Positions 38,140 through 50,898 of a stretch of DNA of 64,000 nt are shown one piece after another. Position numbers and translations under genes: made by a program. Origin of the DNA: Isoetes taiwanensis (lineage: Eukaryota; Streptophyta; Lycopodiopsida; Isoetales; Isoetaceae). The first letter of the stretch is position 1. Every line of letters starts with the position of its first letter. The notes beneath the pieces were generated by a model that was not told the DNA's origin, searched no databases, and was given only the letters and a program-made list of their open reading frames with translations. Location of the stretch: assembly GCA_021234155.1 (NCBI GenBank), contig JAJEKV010000067.1:1628288-1692287 (forward strand), read 5' to 3'.

Positions 38140-38470
38140 TTCTTCCGGATGCAGACAGCCAAGCAGAAAGCAGGATTCTGCGCAGGTTGCTTGGTCCTCC
38201 ACAAATTCCATTTCTGCTCCACACGGAGTCCACGGGTTCCAGAGCTGCTCGGGTGCACCAGCCGACCTGCATTCCATAACAAAGGGGCAGATCCTTGGCC
38301 GGATGCAGGAAGCCGACCAAGCCCAGGCCCGATCTGGGCCGCCACGGGCAGGGATCCGACCAGGGATCTGGCCATGGGATTCGACCATGGGGCGCCATGG
38401 ATCTGGGGCTCCGGCCGCTGCTTGGAGACAGGGCGCCCCCACGTGGTCGCAGGCAGGAGCAGCGGCGCTT
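38140..38470. other. GC-rich island, open in several frames on both strands
   Basis: Sharp rise in G+C against AT-rich flanks, ending at GGCGCTT followed by eight A residues (near 38471). Plus-strand frames of 163 codons (37981-38472) and 177 codons (38096-38629) and minus-strand frames of 112-123 codons cross it, which is expected for GC-rich DNA with few stops. None shows a domain; the predicted peptides are Pro/Gly/Ala/Arg-rich. It could be a first-exon/CpG-type region of a plus- or minus-strand gene, or an inserted fragment. I cannot choose. Confidence 0.4.
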
Positions 38471-40367
38471 AAAAAAAATCAAGACAGTGTTCTTGCTTTG
38501 CTTCACATAACTTCACAAAAGTCTGATGGAGGGAAAGAAGTTATTCTTCCGATGGAGGGGAAAGAAGAAGTTATTCTTGACCCTTCCATCTCTATCTCCA
38601 TCTCCGTAGCTATTTTACCGGTTTTCTAAAATTTCCCTATTTTTACCGATTTTCTAATTTCCACGGCCTTAGATTCGCGAAAGTAGAGATTTGGCCGGTC
38701 TGTGAAATAAGACACCTTGATTACTGATGACATGCAAATTACTGCGATGGATGAAATTTAGAATTTGAGGAAAGGTTGTAGGCCGGTAGAGGTACCGGTG
38801 TATGAAAAATTTTGAATCTTTAATTAAAAATTGATGGTTATAATTTCTTTTATTCTTAGCAAATTTGGCCCTCATGCGCTTTATCCTTCATGGCCGGTCG
38901 GAGTTAAGGCTCCTAGCCTAGCCTCTTCACTAATTGCCCTCATGCAGCCATCCCCTAGCGCCTTCTTTCCGCCTCTCTCTTTCCACTTTAGGGGCCCATG
39001 AATGTAGCTTGCGCACTAAGGTACCCTAAGTCCGGCTTAACCCCGATTGTGCTCCAAATATTTGCCCAACTTCGGAGAGCACCTTACTCTTGACACGGAT
39101 CGAGGTGAGACTTTTGATTGAGCTAGTCACGGTAGCTTAAGTCCCTTGGGATTTGAGGATTCCATACCCCATCTTCCCACCTCTTTGGTAGCTTTTGATA
39201 AGAAGCAACCTTTCTCAGAAGTGACCTTATCTTTGTGTGGTCCGAACAAGCGACCAAGTCATGATGCTAGTTAAATTTTATCATACATAGATGCGTGGAG
39301 GGTCCACGGGGAGGGCATGTCGGGAGTAGCCGGGGAGAATCGGAGAGAGCTAGCCTTTGGATGATGCAGGAGATGGAGGGGGAGATCCAAACTTCGGGGC
39401 TTCCGAATATGTGTACTTGGGTGATGGGAGAGCTATTATAATGCCAGCCCCTTTGAGGCTTCTCCCTTATATGAATGGCGTAGAGGCCACCCAAAGTTTT
39501 TACTTGTGGTGAGTCCCATCCTACATCTGTGATTACTTGATAATGATTGATTGGACATGCAAGAAGCGGTAGGTTGCTATCATGCGGTACGCTTTGAAGG
39601 ATCCGCGGCCAGGAGCAAACTCTTGTATTTGGGGAATTTTTTGTGTTACAAGTGCACTCTTAAGTATTACTATCATTATTTCTTGTGTTTATTAAAGACT
39701 TAGATCCTATAGCATCTATATGTAATCTTACACATTGACTTGATAAGTAAGACTTATCTTTTGAATTTTTGTCAATCTCCTTAACTGTCTTTGAGGGCCG
39801 AGCATTAATGCAGAATGTGGCCGTTAGGAGTATTTATCACGGTATCGTATGCATACCATCACCGTCCTTGATATTTAATTAAACTCTTAGAGTCGATAGG
39901 GATAGCAGATTCAATTCAAATGGATTTTTATTAGCTATCTTCAATAAAATTAGAAGTAGGAGTCATTTCCACTTAGATTAAGTTAAGTTAAATAGGGCCA
40001 ATAAGCGGAACTTGCTTTCCCGAATTCGATTAATTTTTAGCCGTTCATTAACTAACAGACATCCTTCTCACTAGAAAAAGTTAAGTTATTTTTTAACCAA
40101 ATTTAAAATATTTAACCAACTAGTACAAAAGTTAAGTGACCTAAGCAAAGGTCCACTTAACTCTAACTTTAGTTAAGCATTAGAAAGTAAGCTTAACTCA
40201 CGAGGTGAGAGAGGAAATGGTTCGATTAGGTTAGTCTTAAATCTTAATTTTGACCGTCCAGATTCTATTAGGTGTTTAAACTCCACACAAAAACCTTAGG
40301 AAATGATGTTAAAAATAATTCCAAAAGGTTTTCTCCAAGCTGGAAAAGAGCGAGAATTTAAATGAGG
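38471..40367. other. Unassigned DNA; one dispersed repeat
   Basis: 39828-40030 repeats 32357-32560. Elsewhere, only short frames (38669-38875, 39267-39494) without motifs. Confidence 0.45.
39828..40030 (+). repeat. Dispersed repeat, copy 2 (first copy at 32357-32560)
   Basis: Same order of blocks as the first copy, including GTATGCATACCAT and ATTTAATTAAACTCTT, and ending around the shared AGTTAAAT..CCAATAAG block. Confidence 0.75.
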
Positions 40368-42011
40368 AGATAGTTTGCATGAACAATAAAAATCAACAAC
40401 TACATCAACAACATGCATTAATTATTAAAACACATTATCACGGTAAGGGGAAACGATAAGATAGGCTTGTCATTCATCACAACAGTAGTATATAATGGTT
40501 GAAAGAATATATAGAGAGCTGACTATAGGAAAAATTTCTCGACCCACTCTAGAAGAAAATAAATAAGAAGCATCGTGGCCCGATAGTGAGATCGCGACAC
40601 GGTACCATAAGCGGGATAAAAAAATCCAGCCTTTCATGTTCTCGGAGAAGAGCCTGGCGGAAAATAAATAATAATCACTTGATGGATACTTAGAAAAAGA
40701 ACCAAATGATATCCATGGCGACCTTGAGCGTAGATTTGAGCAAACCATTGGGATGTGAAGATCACGGAAGGAATTGAAAGCCCCCACTAATGGTTGAGGG
40801 TGAGGACTAAGCTGAGAGGAGCGTGCACAATGGATGGGCGACCACCTAAACTGACAAGAAAAAAAGCATTAGAAAGACATGTGAGTGATTAATATCAAAT
40901 GTAGAATCCAAATGGAAAACCGCAAACAAAACAATTGATAGAAAGCACACATGAGAGATTCATAGCAACAACAAATATCTAGGTGGAAAAGCGTCCTGCC
41001 AAATGGTGGAAGAAATAGCACATCTCCTTCTCACGTGAAATGAAACGGCTATCACCAGTAGGGAAATCGCGTCCTTATGAGGTGGGAATAAAGCATCACC
41101 ATACAGGTGGACAATAACAACAATAGCAATACCCAATAGGTGGAAGATGATAGCATCAACGTTGAGATGGAAATATGTAAAATGAAATGATTTGGGAAAG
41201 AGATCTTTAGCATGAGAAGGCAGATGGCTGACCCTGTTAAATCCCCTTCCAGTATCACGGTGGTCGATGAAAACGGTCGATGCAAATAAACAGAGTAGTC
41301 TCATATTTATCACAAGATTAAGACATCAATCTTATGCAAAATTTCCAAACAATGTAATGTCATAACACAAAGGAACAATTTCTTTCTCATGAGGATAGTG
41401 TGCATACCTATTGAGAGGAAGCTCATCCAGTACCTTTTTCATAATAGTTATCGGGTTTTCTTTAATGTTCAAATGACACTTGTATAATATTCATGTAGCT
41501 AGCATTTCATCATAGAGGAATAATAACAACACAAGCACACCATCAATCTCCTTTGGATAATTTTTTTTTGCGAGGAATATGCTTTCTTAAAATTGAATGT
41601 AACTTCTTCTTTCCCCAAGATCAACTTAACCTCTACGGAGCCCTCTGTAATTTCTTCCCCGCCCTTCCAGCGATCCCATTGAGTCTCTTTTTGCTAAGAA
41701 GCACGCATTTATGCGATTATTTTTATCGACAAGATTGATTCTAAGCTCATATGACAATATACCCATGTCCCGAGTTTATAGCTGGAAACTGATATTCTTT
41801 CTGCATTCCACTTGGGTATGAGATCAAGAGTATATGCTAATGTATGGGACCATGTTGACTGAGCGTGAAAATTTGCATAAGCCAATGGGCAAGAGGATAA
41901 TAATGTGAAATGGCCTTTCTTCTCACGGTGGAAGGAGCCATAAATGTATAACATTTGTCCTAATGATCAATCTGATGAGATTGCCATTGTGCTCAACAAG
42001 ATTGTATATAG
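40368..42011. repeat. Duplicated unit A-B, first copy
   Basis: A (about 40368-41300) matches 47779-48780: both begin TAGTTTGCATGAACAATAAA and end GGTCTCATATTTAT or its near equivalent (AGTCTCATATTTAT here). B (about 41301-42011) matches 59203-60012, sharing TTTCCAAACAATGTAATGTC and ending GCTCAACAAGATTGTAT. In this copy A and B are joined without interruption. On the minus strand, the low-coordinate B/F boundary continues the C-terminal part of the F-box gene. Frames across A have no domain. Confidence 0.8.
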
Positions 42012-45000
42012 AATAGAATGAGAGATAGAATAGCCGTTTAAAAGGTCCCTCCGGGTAGGTGAGGCCACGGGCAATGTAGCATCTACTTGAGCTCCCAAAG
42101 GTCTTTACCCGACAAAGCCTTATAGGTTTTATGTAGCCATCAGCGGGCTTCTCTTGTTCTTTATATTACACTTGTCGTGCTTATAAATTTGTAGCCTTCT
42201 TAGCCCATACACAAATGCATAAGCTATAAAAGCGAGTTTTAGGCTGTACTTTGTAGGCTTCTATAAGGTAGCCCTCATCAGGTGCTTTTTACTAGGATTA
42301 TTAGCCCTCTCTCTTCCTACTTAGGTGTCTTATTATCATTTCGCATAGCTTTCACTACATCACGTGAGTGTCTCTTCTTTGACCATCCCAGTCTTTGGGA
42401 GTGGGAGATCCTGACCTTATTGTTGGACCTTATGGCCGGTGTAGGCCAGGGCACTCTTTTACCATGTGCTCGCCGTCTTCTATTTTTTCTTGGAGTCACA
42501 TACTTTCGGCATGTCGCTACACTTTCTATCTATTTCCCTCCATCTATCTTTCTCGATTCGGAGTCGTGGTACCCATCGAATCTTACCCGGTTCCCTGTTA
42601 CTCTTATTCAACATCTTTGCTTTTGGCAGCAGTATACCCTATCTGTCCCCACGGATTGAAGGTTTCCAATAGCGGTTGCCTTAGGCCACAGTAATGCTTG
42701 GGTACCCGACCCGATTCCTCATTGCTCTGCGTATTCTTACGTCCCATCGGAATTAAAACGCTATGTCGGCTTAGTTGCATCCCCATACTTACCCGTCCAC
42801 CATCCCTTACTGTTATTTATATGCTGTTTTGCTGATTCATCTATGCGCTGGTGGCGAGCTGAGTTTGTCCTCTTTTCCCTTAGCTATTGTCCTTTATTAG
42901 GTACCTAATTGTTCTTTCCCAGACCCTCACTTTGCCATTGGCTTTTCCCGAATCTCATATAAGATCATTGATGTACACATCTTCACGAAATTCTATGGGT
43001 ACCATTGCCTCGATTATGCAGCCTTCTTGTTTTCCATTTCTTCTCGTGAGGAGACTTAGGTCCCCATGTCCTCACATCAGGTCCTGTTGTGTTGATGCTA
43101 CTATTATTGTGCTAAATAGGTATGCTTTGATTTCCCAATTGGTGATCCACATTTGTTTGTTGCAATAATTCATCCTTTGTGCAATAATTGCCTATTCTTT
43201 GCTTGGAATCACGGTATAAGCTCCTTTTGACCATTCCCCCCATGTAGTATTAGTAGGTATCGGATGTCACATTATACGTGGCTTCTTCTAGTTCCTCCTT
43301 GTATCTAAGTAGCATGCTTTATCTTTTATGCTAGAAGGTCACTATTTTTGTTTTTCCGGGTTGGTATGGAGTCCACGTCTCCTCACAAAATTCCTCTAAT
43401 TATCTCTAGCATTACATTGCATCCCTTTGGCTTTAATTGCGCCATCATACCTAAATCATCACATATAGCATTATTGGGACTTTTGTTTTTCCCTCTCATT
43501 GGTGCTTCTTTGTCTCCCGTCTTTCCTTGACAAACTCACACGGCCAAGCGTCTATGTATATCCCAAGCGATTATTGGGTGATAGTGGACATCCTTGCTTT
43601 ACTCACAGTATGCATTCTATGGCTTCTCCTCCTATACATTTTTGGCATACCTTTTGGTATAGCCTTTGCGATTGATCCTACTAGCCTTCACGGTGCTCGT
43701 CCTATTAGTCTAAGTAGAAGCTTATCCCTAGGCAACGTAGAAGGCTTTTTAAAGTCCGCGAAGCAACATATGATCTTCTTGTACTCTCCCTTATACGCTC
43801 TATCATTATCCTTAGGGGTTACAAATGGTCCATGGTCAGATACTCACAGTGAAAACACGCGGCCTTGTGCTCACGAGCTTCCACAGCCACTTACGTTTTG
43901 GAGTTTTTGATCCGAGCACGTTTTCACGAACCATTTAGCGAATCTTGGGCCCGGCCATAATAGATCCACGTAATTGCTCGGTTCCCTTTGTTTCCCTCCT
44001 TTGTGGGCGGGATTACCTTGTTAAAGCGCCACCATCTTTAGGAGAAGACCCAGAATGTACTACCATTGAATATTTCTATTATGAGAGAGATCCCTATTAT
44101 CTGTTCCTCACAGCATTTTCGGCATCTCATTTGTTAGAAAAGCCCATAGATCAGGGCTTTGTGTTTGCCATTTTGTTTAGTGCCTGTCACTTCTTCCTTG
44201 GAGAAGGGGTTTGTGTCTACATACGGGTCCATGATTGGGTGTTCTGACTCTGTTTGTCTGGTAGTTCTAGATATTTTGTCGATCTATTTCTATTTCGTTC
44301 TTCTCCCTCCTCCCCATTTTGTATAGCTTTTTGTTTTGAGCCTTTTCATATTGTTCAGGAAGACCTTAGGTCTCTTTTAGTCTTCGGCCAATCCCATTGA
44401 TGGTTCTTGAGTCCTGAGCTTTCTTTCTTTTTGATGTGCACATATTTGCTGCGTTCCTCTTGGTACTTTTCGGTTCCTTTGCATGTTTGGCTTTCCTTCG
44501 TTGTTCCAGCACCCTTCGTCAAACCATCACCACGACCTTGAAATGCTATAGCCCTCCTTCCTCTTTCTCTTCTCGAGATACCCTCTGTTGCTTCTTCCAA
44601 GATGTCATTCATGTCATTCCCCATCCTTCATTCCCTCTCCCCATTCCTTTGCTTTATTTCCTTTTTCTGGATTTTTATGAATGTTCCCACTCACATTTTC
44701 TGAATTTAAGGTATATTTTGGCTGTTGCCTCCTCGTTGCTCGTCATCATTTCTTCCCTTACCACATTCATCTTGAGCAATATGGGTGTGTCCCTCCCTCC
44801 TTCCTAGCTGGCCATTCCCCTAATTCCATCTTTTCAGATTTCCTTTATTGCTTCCTCATTTGCTATCACATGATCCTACTTCCTCCTTTTGCTCGCATTG
44901 GGCATTTGTGCTTGTGAAGCTGGCTGAATCCTCCCATCTTCTTAGGCCATTGCATATAGTGCATCGTCATTGTACATACCTCCATCGGTGTTTCTCCTCT

Positions 45001-47470
45001 ACGTACATCAACTCCCATTTTAGTCTATGTCGTGTCCATTTGCCATTCCTCCCCCTCTTCCGGCTGTGTCCCTTCTCGTTCACACTTGCTTATGTGATTG
45101 TTTCAAGATCCAGATCCTTAGCGTTAATATCCCTACTGTGGTAAATTTCCCTTATCCCTATGTCTCATAATGATCTCTCCCATGCTTAATAGTTCTAGTT
45201 TATCACATTTAGGTAGGATAGTATACTATTAGCAAATATAGATTTACGTAATCAAGCGTACAACATTTATAAGCATGTATCATTTAGTAATGTCATTTTT
45301 TAAAATACATGCTTTTAAATCTGCTATTCCTAATGCTGCTTGAGCTAGCCTGCGCTTCCTCTTCCTATTTTGTAGTTCTTTTCCCTCAACGAATTGAACA
45401 AAGTGCTTAGCTTTGGTTCATCAGTAGCCTCTTTTGATAACGTGTTCATATACGGGCATATGATATCACGGTCTCGTGCTACGTTTAGAAGTTCTCCATC
45501 ATCGAGGATATCCGTCCTGATTCCGATTACGGTCGTTACTTCTTCCTTCCTTTACGCACCCCACTGCCTCCCTGCTTTGTTCTATGGCGTGTCCTTTCCT
45601 TGGATTTGCCCTCCTCGTTTTGCTCCTGACCCCCACTCTCTCCATGGCCGACACATGTTGATCCTAGGTCCCTTGGAAAAACCTCTTTTCAGCTTCCCCA
45701 TCCTATTTGTATGCGTATTTAGAATCTTGAAACATTTCCGATTATTGCCCAGGATGGTGTTATTTCCCTCACTCTGCTTAATTTTACATCCACGTCCTCT
45801 ACGCCTCCGTTTCTTGGTTACATACTCGGGTCACAGTAAGGTCCAACCCATCTCTCTGCATTAGCCGATTCTTACTTGATTGTGTTCTACTCCAGGCCTC
45901 TTTTTGAGTATAGTTTCCCATTCTTTACCCTGCTTGTACTCCAGCTGACTCGGTTCTCGACTTTTCGCTAGTTCTGCATTGCATTGTCTACGCATGGGTG
46001 TTAGGGGCCTCTTGTACTTTGAGTCCATTTCTGAGTTTGAACCACAAGTAGATGATTCTTTCCTTGGGCTGCCGAGGGTCCCTCATAGTCACATTTATAT
46101 GTCGCTCTCCCTCTCAGCTCACTGCGGGGCGCTGCTTATCACATTCTGTTTTCACGAAAAGCGTTCTCCATTATTTCTGCGGTGACGAAGCGTGTCGCCG
46201 TTGAACCTCTCCTGGCTACTCCTATCAACCCTTACATCATGTTTATCCTTTCTGTTCTTTGAACTCCACTATGTCTTGATTTAATCCTATCAAAACTACC
46301 CTTACGCATCTGAATCTATTTGTTATTTGCTTTTCTAATATCACCAACCTTTGTATGATTTCGCCTTTCTTTCTCCACCTCTTCCATCCTCTTAGAATTT
46401 CCACCTCTGTATCTTCCACCACACTTTTAAGTTCTTCACTTTCCTACTCGCTTCTTTTGTTACGCATTTGCCTTAAAATTTCTTGCGATGTGTTGGCGCT
46501 TCCATCCTCGGAACCTTGGCTTCGACCCCAACCCCACATCCATCTGTGCCAAGGGGATCTTAGAGATCTTGTTTGAGTTCTTCCACCTTTAGCTCTTTGT
46601 TTGGCTAGCCATTCTTCCTTCTGTTGTTGTGGATTATAAAGGCATAAGAATTCCTTTCCATGGCTTCGCTCTCTTACATTGTGTTTCGCTTTTGTTTCTC
46701 TTAGCGAACACTATATCGTGTTTTTCCTTATGTAGCGGATTGTTTCCCAAATATCCTTCGGTTTTGAATTTCGATTTCAAATTATCCCATCCAAGATCAC
46801 AGCCCTGTGAATGTTTGTGTAATAAGCTCTTTACTCTACTACGTTTGTTGGGTGGCCCCTAGATTTGTATTCAATTCTGGATTCAATTCCTTTAGTTGAA
46901 GTGATTTCAGATATCATATGAGCTACCTTGTTTTCGTTTTGTTTCCTTTTTGGCGTGGGTTTCACCCGTGACTTTGGTGCACCATCAGGAGGGACTGGAT
47001 CCTCCTTTGTCTTTCGGTGTCTGATGGGGGAATTGCCTCCACTATCAGGTACTTGGCAGCCTCTGTCTTTCCACTTCCATTTTTAAGATTTCCATTTTAA
47101 GGGATGGGTAAGTTAGTTATCTGTTGCTTAGTAGTGGCGCAGTACGTGGGGCTAATTTCCATGTCACGGTGTATGGCGGAGAACTTCCGTCTCTACATCC
47201 CATAGCTTAGCCTTCCCACACTTTGCCATCTACTCACGGACCCCTTATATATCGATGTACGTTAGATCCCTCCTTTGTAAGTTGTTGCATCTCTTTTGGA
47301 TTAAGGGGAGGTTAGCGTACCCTCGGCTTTTGCATTTGCATGTCATCGTGGTATATAATACATTTATCAAACTGCAGTATTATTTTCTTTTTATCTTTTG
47401 CCCACAATGGCGGGTCCCTACTGATGAACTGTTGCCCCATTATATATACGCCCTTCCTTACTTTCGGTCG
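42012..47470 (-). mobile_element. 5.5-kb insertion with antisense Ty3/gypsy traces
   Basis: This block separates B (ends ..GATTGTAT) from F (starts ATTGATGCACAAACC), which are joined directly at 60012. GTAT appears at both edges (42007-42010 region and 47468-47471 region), a possible target duplication. The plus strand is pyrimidine-rich, so the minus strand is purine-rich like retroelement coding DNA. At 42961-43011 the minus strand reads EAMVPIEFREDVYINDL, resembling the EA(M/V)xPxE motif of Ty3/gypsy integrases. Near 46800-47090 it reads a Lys/Arg/Pro-rich gag-like stretch. Long plus-strand frames (42282-42659, 43527-43910, 45394-45864) have no domains and are taken as antisense. No LTR pair was found. 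Confidence 0.45.
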
Positions 47471-47671
47471 TATTGATGCACAAACCATAGTCTTGGGCCA
47501 ATAAACTTTGGTCTTGGACCATGTGTCTAAACGAATGTCATAGTGGTGTACAAACAACATTGAATTGTTTGTTATCCATCTCGCGGATAAAAGCCTATCA
47601 ACAGCACTAGCATCATTAAAAAGAGCCTTGAACAGCCAAGGGATGGAAATGCAAAGGCCAATATATGTCAT
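47312..47671 (-). pseudogene. F-box protein C-terminal fragment, first (broken) copy
   Basis: The minus-strand frame shares ARWIT.NSMLFVHHYD and WSKT.VYWPKTMVCASI with the fragment at 59913-60359. The shared DNA is about 47471-47671 against 60013-60227. Beyond 47471 the reading runs into the inserted block and is unrelated, so the last ~50 codons are not F-box sequence. A ~13-nt stretch present in the other copy (CTAGTGAATAA region) is absent here. It is a dead duplicate made by the A-B-F tandem duplication. Confidence 0.75.
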
Positions 47672-48780
47672 ATATATGTTTTCAAATTCATATTCCTACA
47701 AAATTATCCAAATCATTATAATGGAACTGAATGTCGATCCCCTCGACCAATTTAAGCACATAAATAACCTTTGCAAAATATAGTTTGCATGAACAATAAA
47801 AATCAACAACATCCAATAGTATTAAAAGCCACATTATTCTGGCCAGGGGCTCAATAGATAGGCTTGTCATTCATCACAACAGCAGTATATAATGGTTGAA
47901 AGAAGAATATATAGAGGAAATTTATTTATAGGAAAATTTCGACCTTATAAAACATCGTAGGCAATAGTAAGGAGCCTCACCGGCAACAACTTTTAAGCGG
48001 GATAAAAATAATAATAAATAAAATCCCGCCCTTTAGGTATTTCGAGAAAACCTAATGAGAAAATAGCCGTATATGATGGATGCACGAGGACCAAATGACA
48101 TGTTATGGCGACCTTGAGCGTAAGATTGGCCCGAACCATTGGGATGACAAAGATGCGAAAAAATTGAAAAGCCCCCGTGTGGATTTGGTGAGAATAAGCA
48201 AGGAGAGCGTGCTGCACAATGGATGGCGAACACCCCACAAACAACAAGAAACAACTAATAGAAAGACATGTGAGTGATTAGTATCAAGCGAGAATCAAAT
48301 GGAAAAGCCTGACAAAATATGATTGATAGAAAGCACACGTAGAGAGATTCATAGTAACAGCGAATATCTTGATGAAAAATGTCGCTAAATGGTGGAAGAA
48401 AATATCACCTTCTACATGAAATGAACAAAATGAAACGGCATCACCCGGTAGGCGAGGAGGAAATAGCGTCACCTTGAGATTGGAATAAAGCATTACCATA
48501 CTGGTGGACAATAACAGCAATAGCAATACCCAGCGGTGGAAGATGATAGCATCATGGATTTGAGATGGAAATATGTAAATGAAATGATTTCCAAGCGGTA
48601 TATAAGGGGAGGGTAGGGTGGGAGGCGTGGGTAAGGAAGAATCTTTGTACATGAGAATTTTCTGGAAGTGGCTGACTTCCACAGGAATGGACATCACTAA
48701 TATAGATGCCGTCCCTTTGGAATCTTAGATTACGATGTAAACAGGATGCGATGCAAATCAAACAGTGGTCTCATATTTAT
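47672..48780. repeat. Duplicated unit A, second copy (with ~0.1 kb of left flank)
   Basis: 47779-48780 matches 40368-41300 with many small indels and stops exactly where the LTR retrotransposon begins (..CTCATATTTAT). It includes the shared block ATAATGGTTGAAAG and, later, CCTTGAGCGTA and GAACCATTGGGATG. 47672-47778 links it to the F-box fragment and has no recognised feature. Confidence 0.75.
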
Positions 48781-50898
48781 TCTTGCCATGATTTGGCGGC
48801 ATAGAAGCACAAATGGCATTTTCATATCAATGGCTAATAATTTGATGAAATATGTGGACTGATCAACTCAAAAGCTCGAGTGAGAAGAAGAACCAAGCAG
48901 GACTTTCATTTGGAAGCATCACAGAAAGAGGAAGGATTTAAGGTGAAAGGTCAAGTCATACAAGGAGGAAGCAGGTCGCTTCGAAAGGGAAGATTTACTT
49001 AATGATACTCCGAGAGATAAGAAGACCCCTTTGAGAAGTAAGATGTTCATTTCAAGTTCAAATTCTTGGGCATTAATAATCCGTTGGGAGCACCCTTTAC
49101 CTCTATTTCCCTCATTCACTTGCCTCTTTATACATACCCACCATGTTCAAACTCTTTCTAGTCAAGAACTTCTCACATCCTCAAAAACACCCTCCATTTA
49201 CTTGAGCTTCAGAAATCCATACAAAATTGACCTACCATTAGTCAAAGTGGCATATTCTCTCTCTAAAAAGAGTGAGAAAGAACTCACATCTTCAATGTCA
49301 AATTGCATGGACAAAAAAATAAGCTCAAAGCATGGTTTAAACCATTGCTCAAATTCACATTTGATGAAAGACTTGCCATGCCACATCATCCACTTTCCAC
49401 CAAATTTGTCCACCTTACCACATATCTTTTATCATCACACAAAGGTTTTGACTAGGAGAAAAGTTTTGCCAAATTACTTACATGCCACATCATCCTTGGA
49501 TTACTACATGTATCATACTCACCCCATATCAAATTCAAGTTCATACCATTCGAAAAAGAAAAATATGTGCAAACAAATCTTTTCCTAGAGAGGAAATTCT
49601 CCCCTTAGGTTGGAGCATCAAAGATCGTCTGACACCAAAGATTCCCCTAGTAGACTATGATCTTGCCCTAAAATTTGGCTCCTAGAGAGTGTACTAATGT
49701 TTGGAAATTGCAAACACAAAATTTTCTTATACCCCTTTGCGCCGCATTATCTACGCCCAATCCACGGCCTGCACCCACCCAAGCGTATTTTTGCTCCGAA
49801 TGCACAGATGTTATTCTTCGGGGAAAAGCTCTAGGCCTAAAGGGTGGGGCCAAGATCCGTCTCTGGGGATGGCCTATTAATCCAGAACCTTAACCTCTCT
49901 TACATCTTCTACTTATATGCTTGAAACACCATGGCGCATAAGCTAAAGCCAAACAAACTCAAATGCCAAGAGATCACCGTAAGGAGAGAGAAGATAACAA
50001 GGAAACTATTTTGAAAACAAGAAAAACCCATGCGAAGGATTGACTTCTTAGTTGTATGTGGGCCCGTTTGAAGAATATGAAGCGAGAGAATGGCTACGCC
50101 TTGCATGAAATACGGTGGCCCCGATGCAAATTATTTGAATAATGCACCTTCATCGATTACTTTTGATCTGTACCCAAGACACTGCAGGCTTGGGAATTTA
50201 TGTTCCTATTACGTGATGTTTCAATGAAAATTGAACTTAGTAGCATTGTGGCTGTTGATAACTAAAAACATAACTTAGAAACCATCCGATTTGATCTCAA
50301 TTGAATAAGTAAGCCCATAGATAGATGTATGTCACGAGAACTAAATACTAGCGAGAGAAAAAATAAAACATTGTATTTATTTGTGTTTTCTTGAGGAATA
50401 ATCCATTTACTTGTCGAGAATTTTAAAGTTGCAATTTCTTACAAAAATCTTCATAAAGGAAAGACAGGATCTCAAAAAAGAAGTTTTTTGCACCTAGTTC
50501 TATGAGCCATCGAGGAGAGTATTCCAAATCACAAAACTTGAAAAAACAATGCTCATATACTTGCAAAAGTAGCTCGGGTTGGGATATTGACCCAAAATTG
50601 ACCCGGAGTCATTGTGACCAAATGCTCATAGCTACCACTAAGATTTTCAGCCCAGGCTTTTATAGACAAATCAAGCACCACTGTCTAGTGTCCAACAAAA
50701 TTGATTGCATGGAAAGCCCAAGGAATCATGTCAGAAGGTGTTTTTCTTGTAGCCAGAGACTTTTATTTAGGGAAGCCCAAGCTTTTTGGTTGTTTTGAGC
50801 AATTTCTTTACTTGATACTCTCTCACCAGTGGTTACCTATATAGCGCAGGAGGTTCTACCCATTGAGGTTGAGGGATTGCGGGGAATATCCTCCAACA
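48781..50898 (+). repeat. 5' LTR
   Basis: About 2118 bp, matching 57048-59201 from TCTTGCCATGATTTGGCG to GGGGAATATC..CAACA. Strong shared blocks include TTCAAATTCTTGGGCATTAA and GACCTACCATTAGTCAAAGT. It differs from the 3' LTR by many small indels. Open frames inside (49031-49588, for instance) are not conserved in the other LTR and are not genes. Confidence 0.85.

Noticed and set aside
38013-38629. 163- and 177-codon frames in the GC-rich island as genes
   Set aside because: Open frames exist on both strands at once and none has a domain; the low stop frequency follows from the base composition.
40470-41313. Minus-strand frames of 77-117 codons in unit A as genes
   Set aside because: The second copy of A does not keep the same frames, and no domain is visible.
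42282-46862. Several 70-156-codon plus-strand frames as a gene cluster
   Set aside because: They overlap in different frames, show no domains, and arise because pyrimidine-rich DNA has few stops on this strand.
49031-49588. 185-codon plus-strand frame as a gene
   Set aside because: It lies within the 5' LTR and is not open in the matching part of the 3' LTR.
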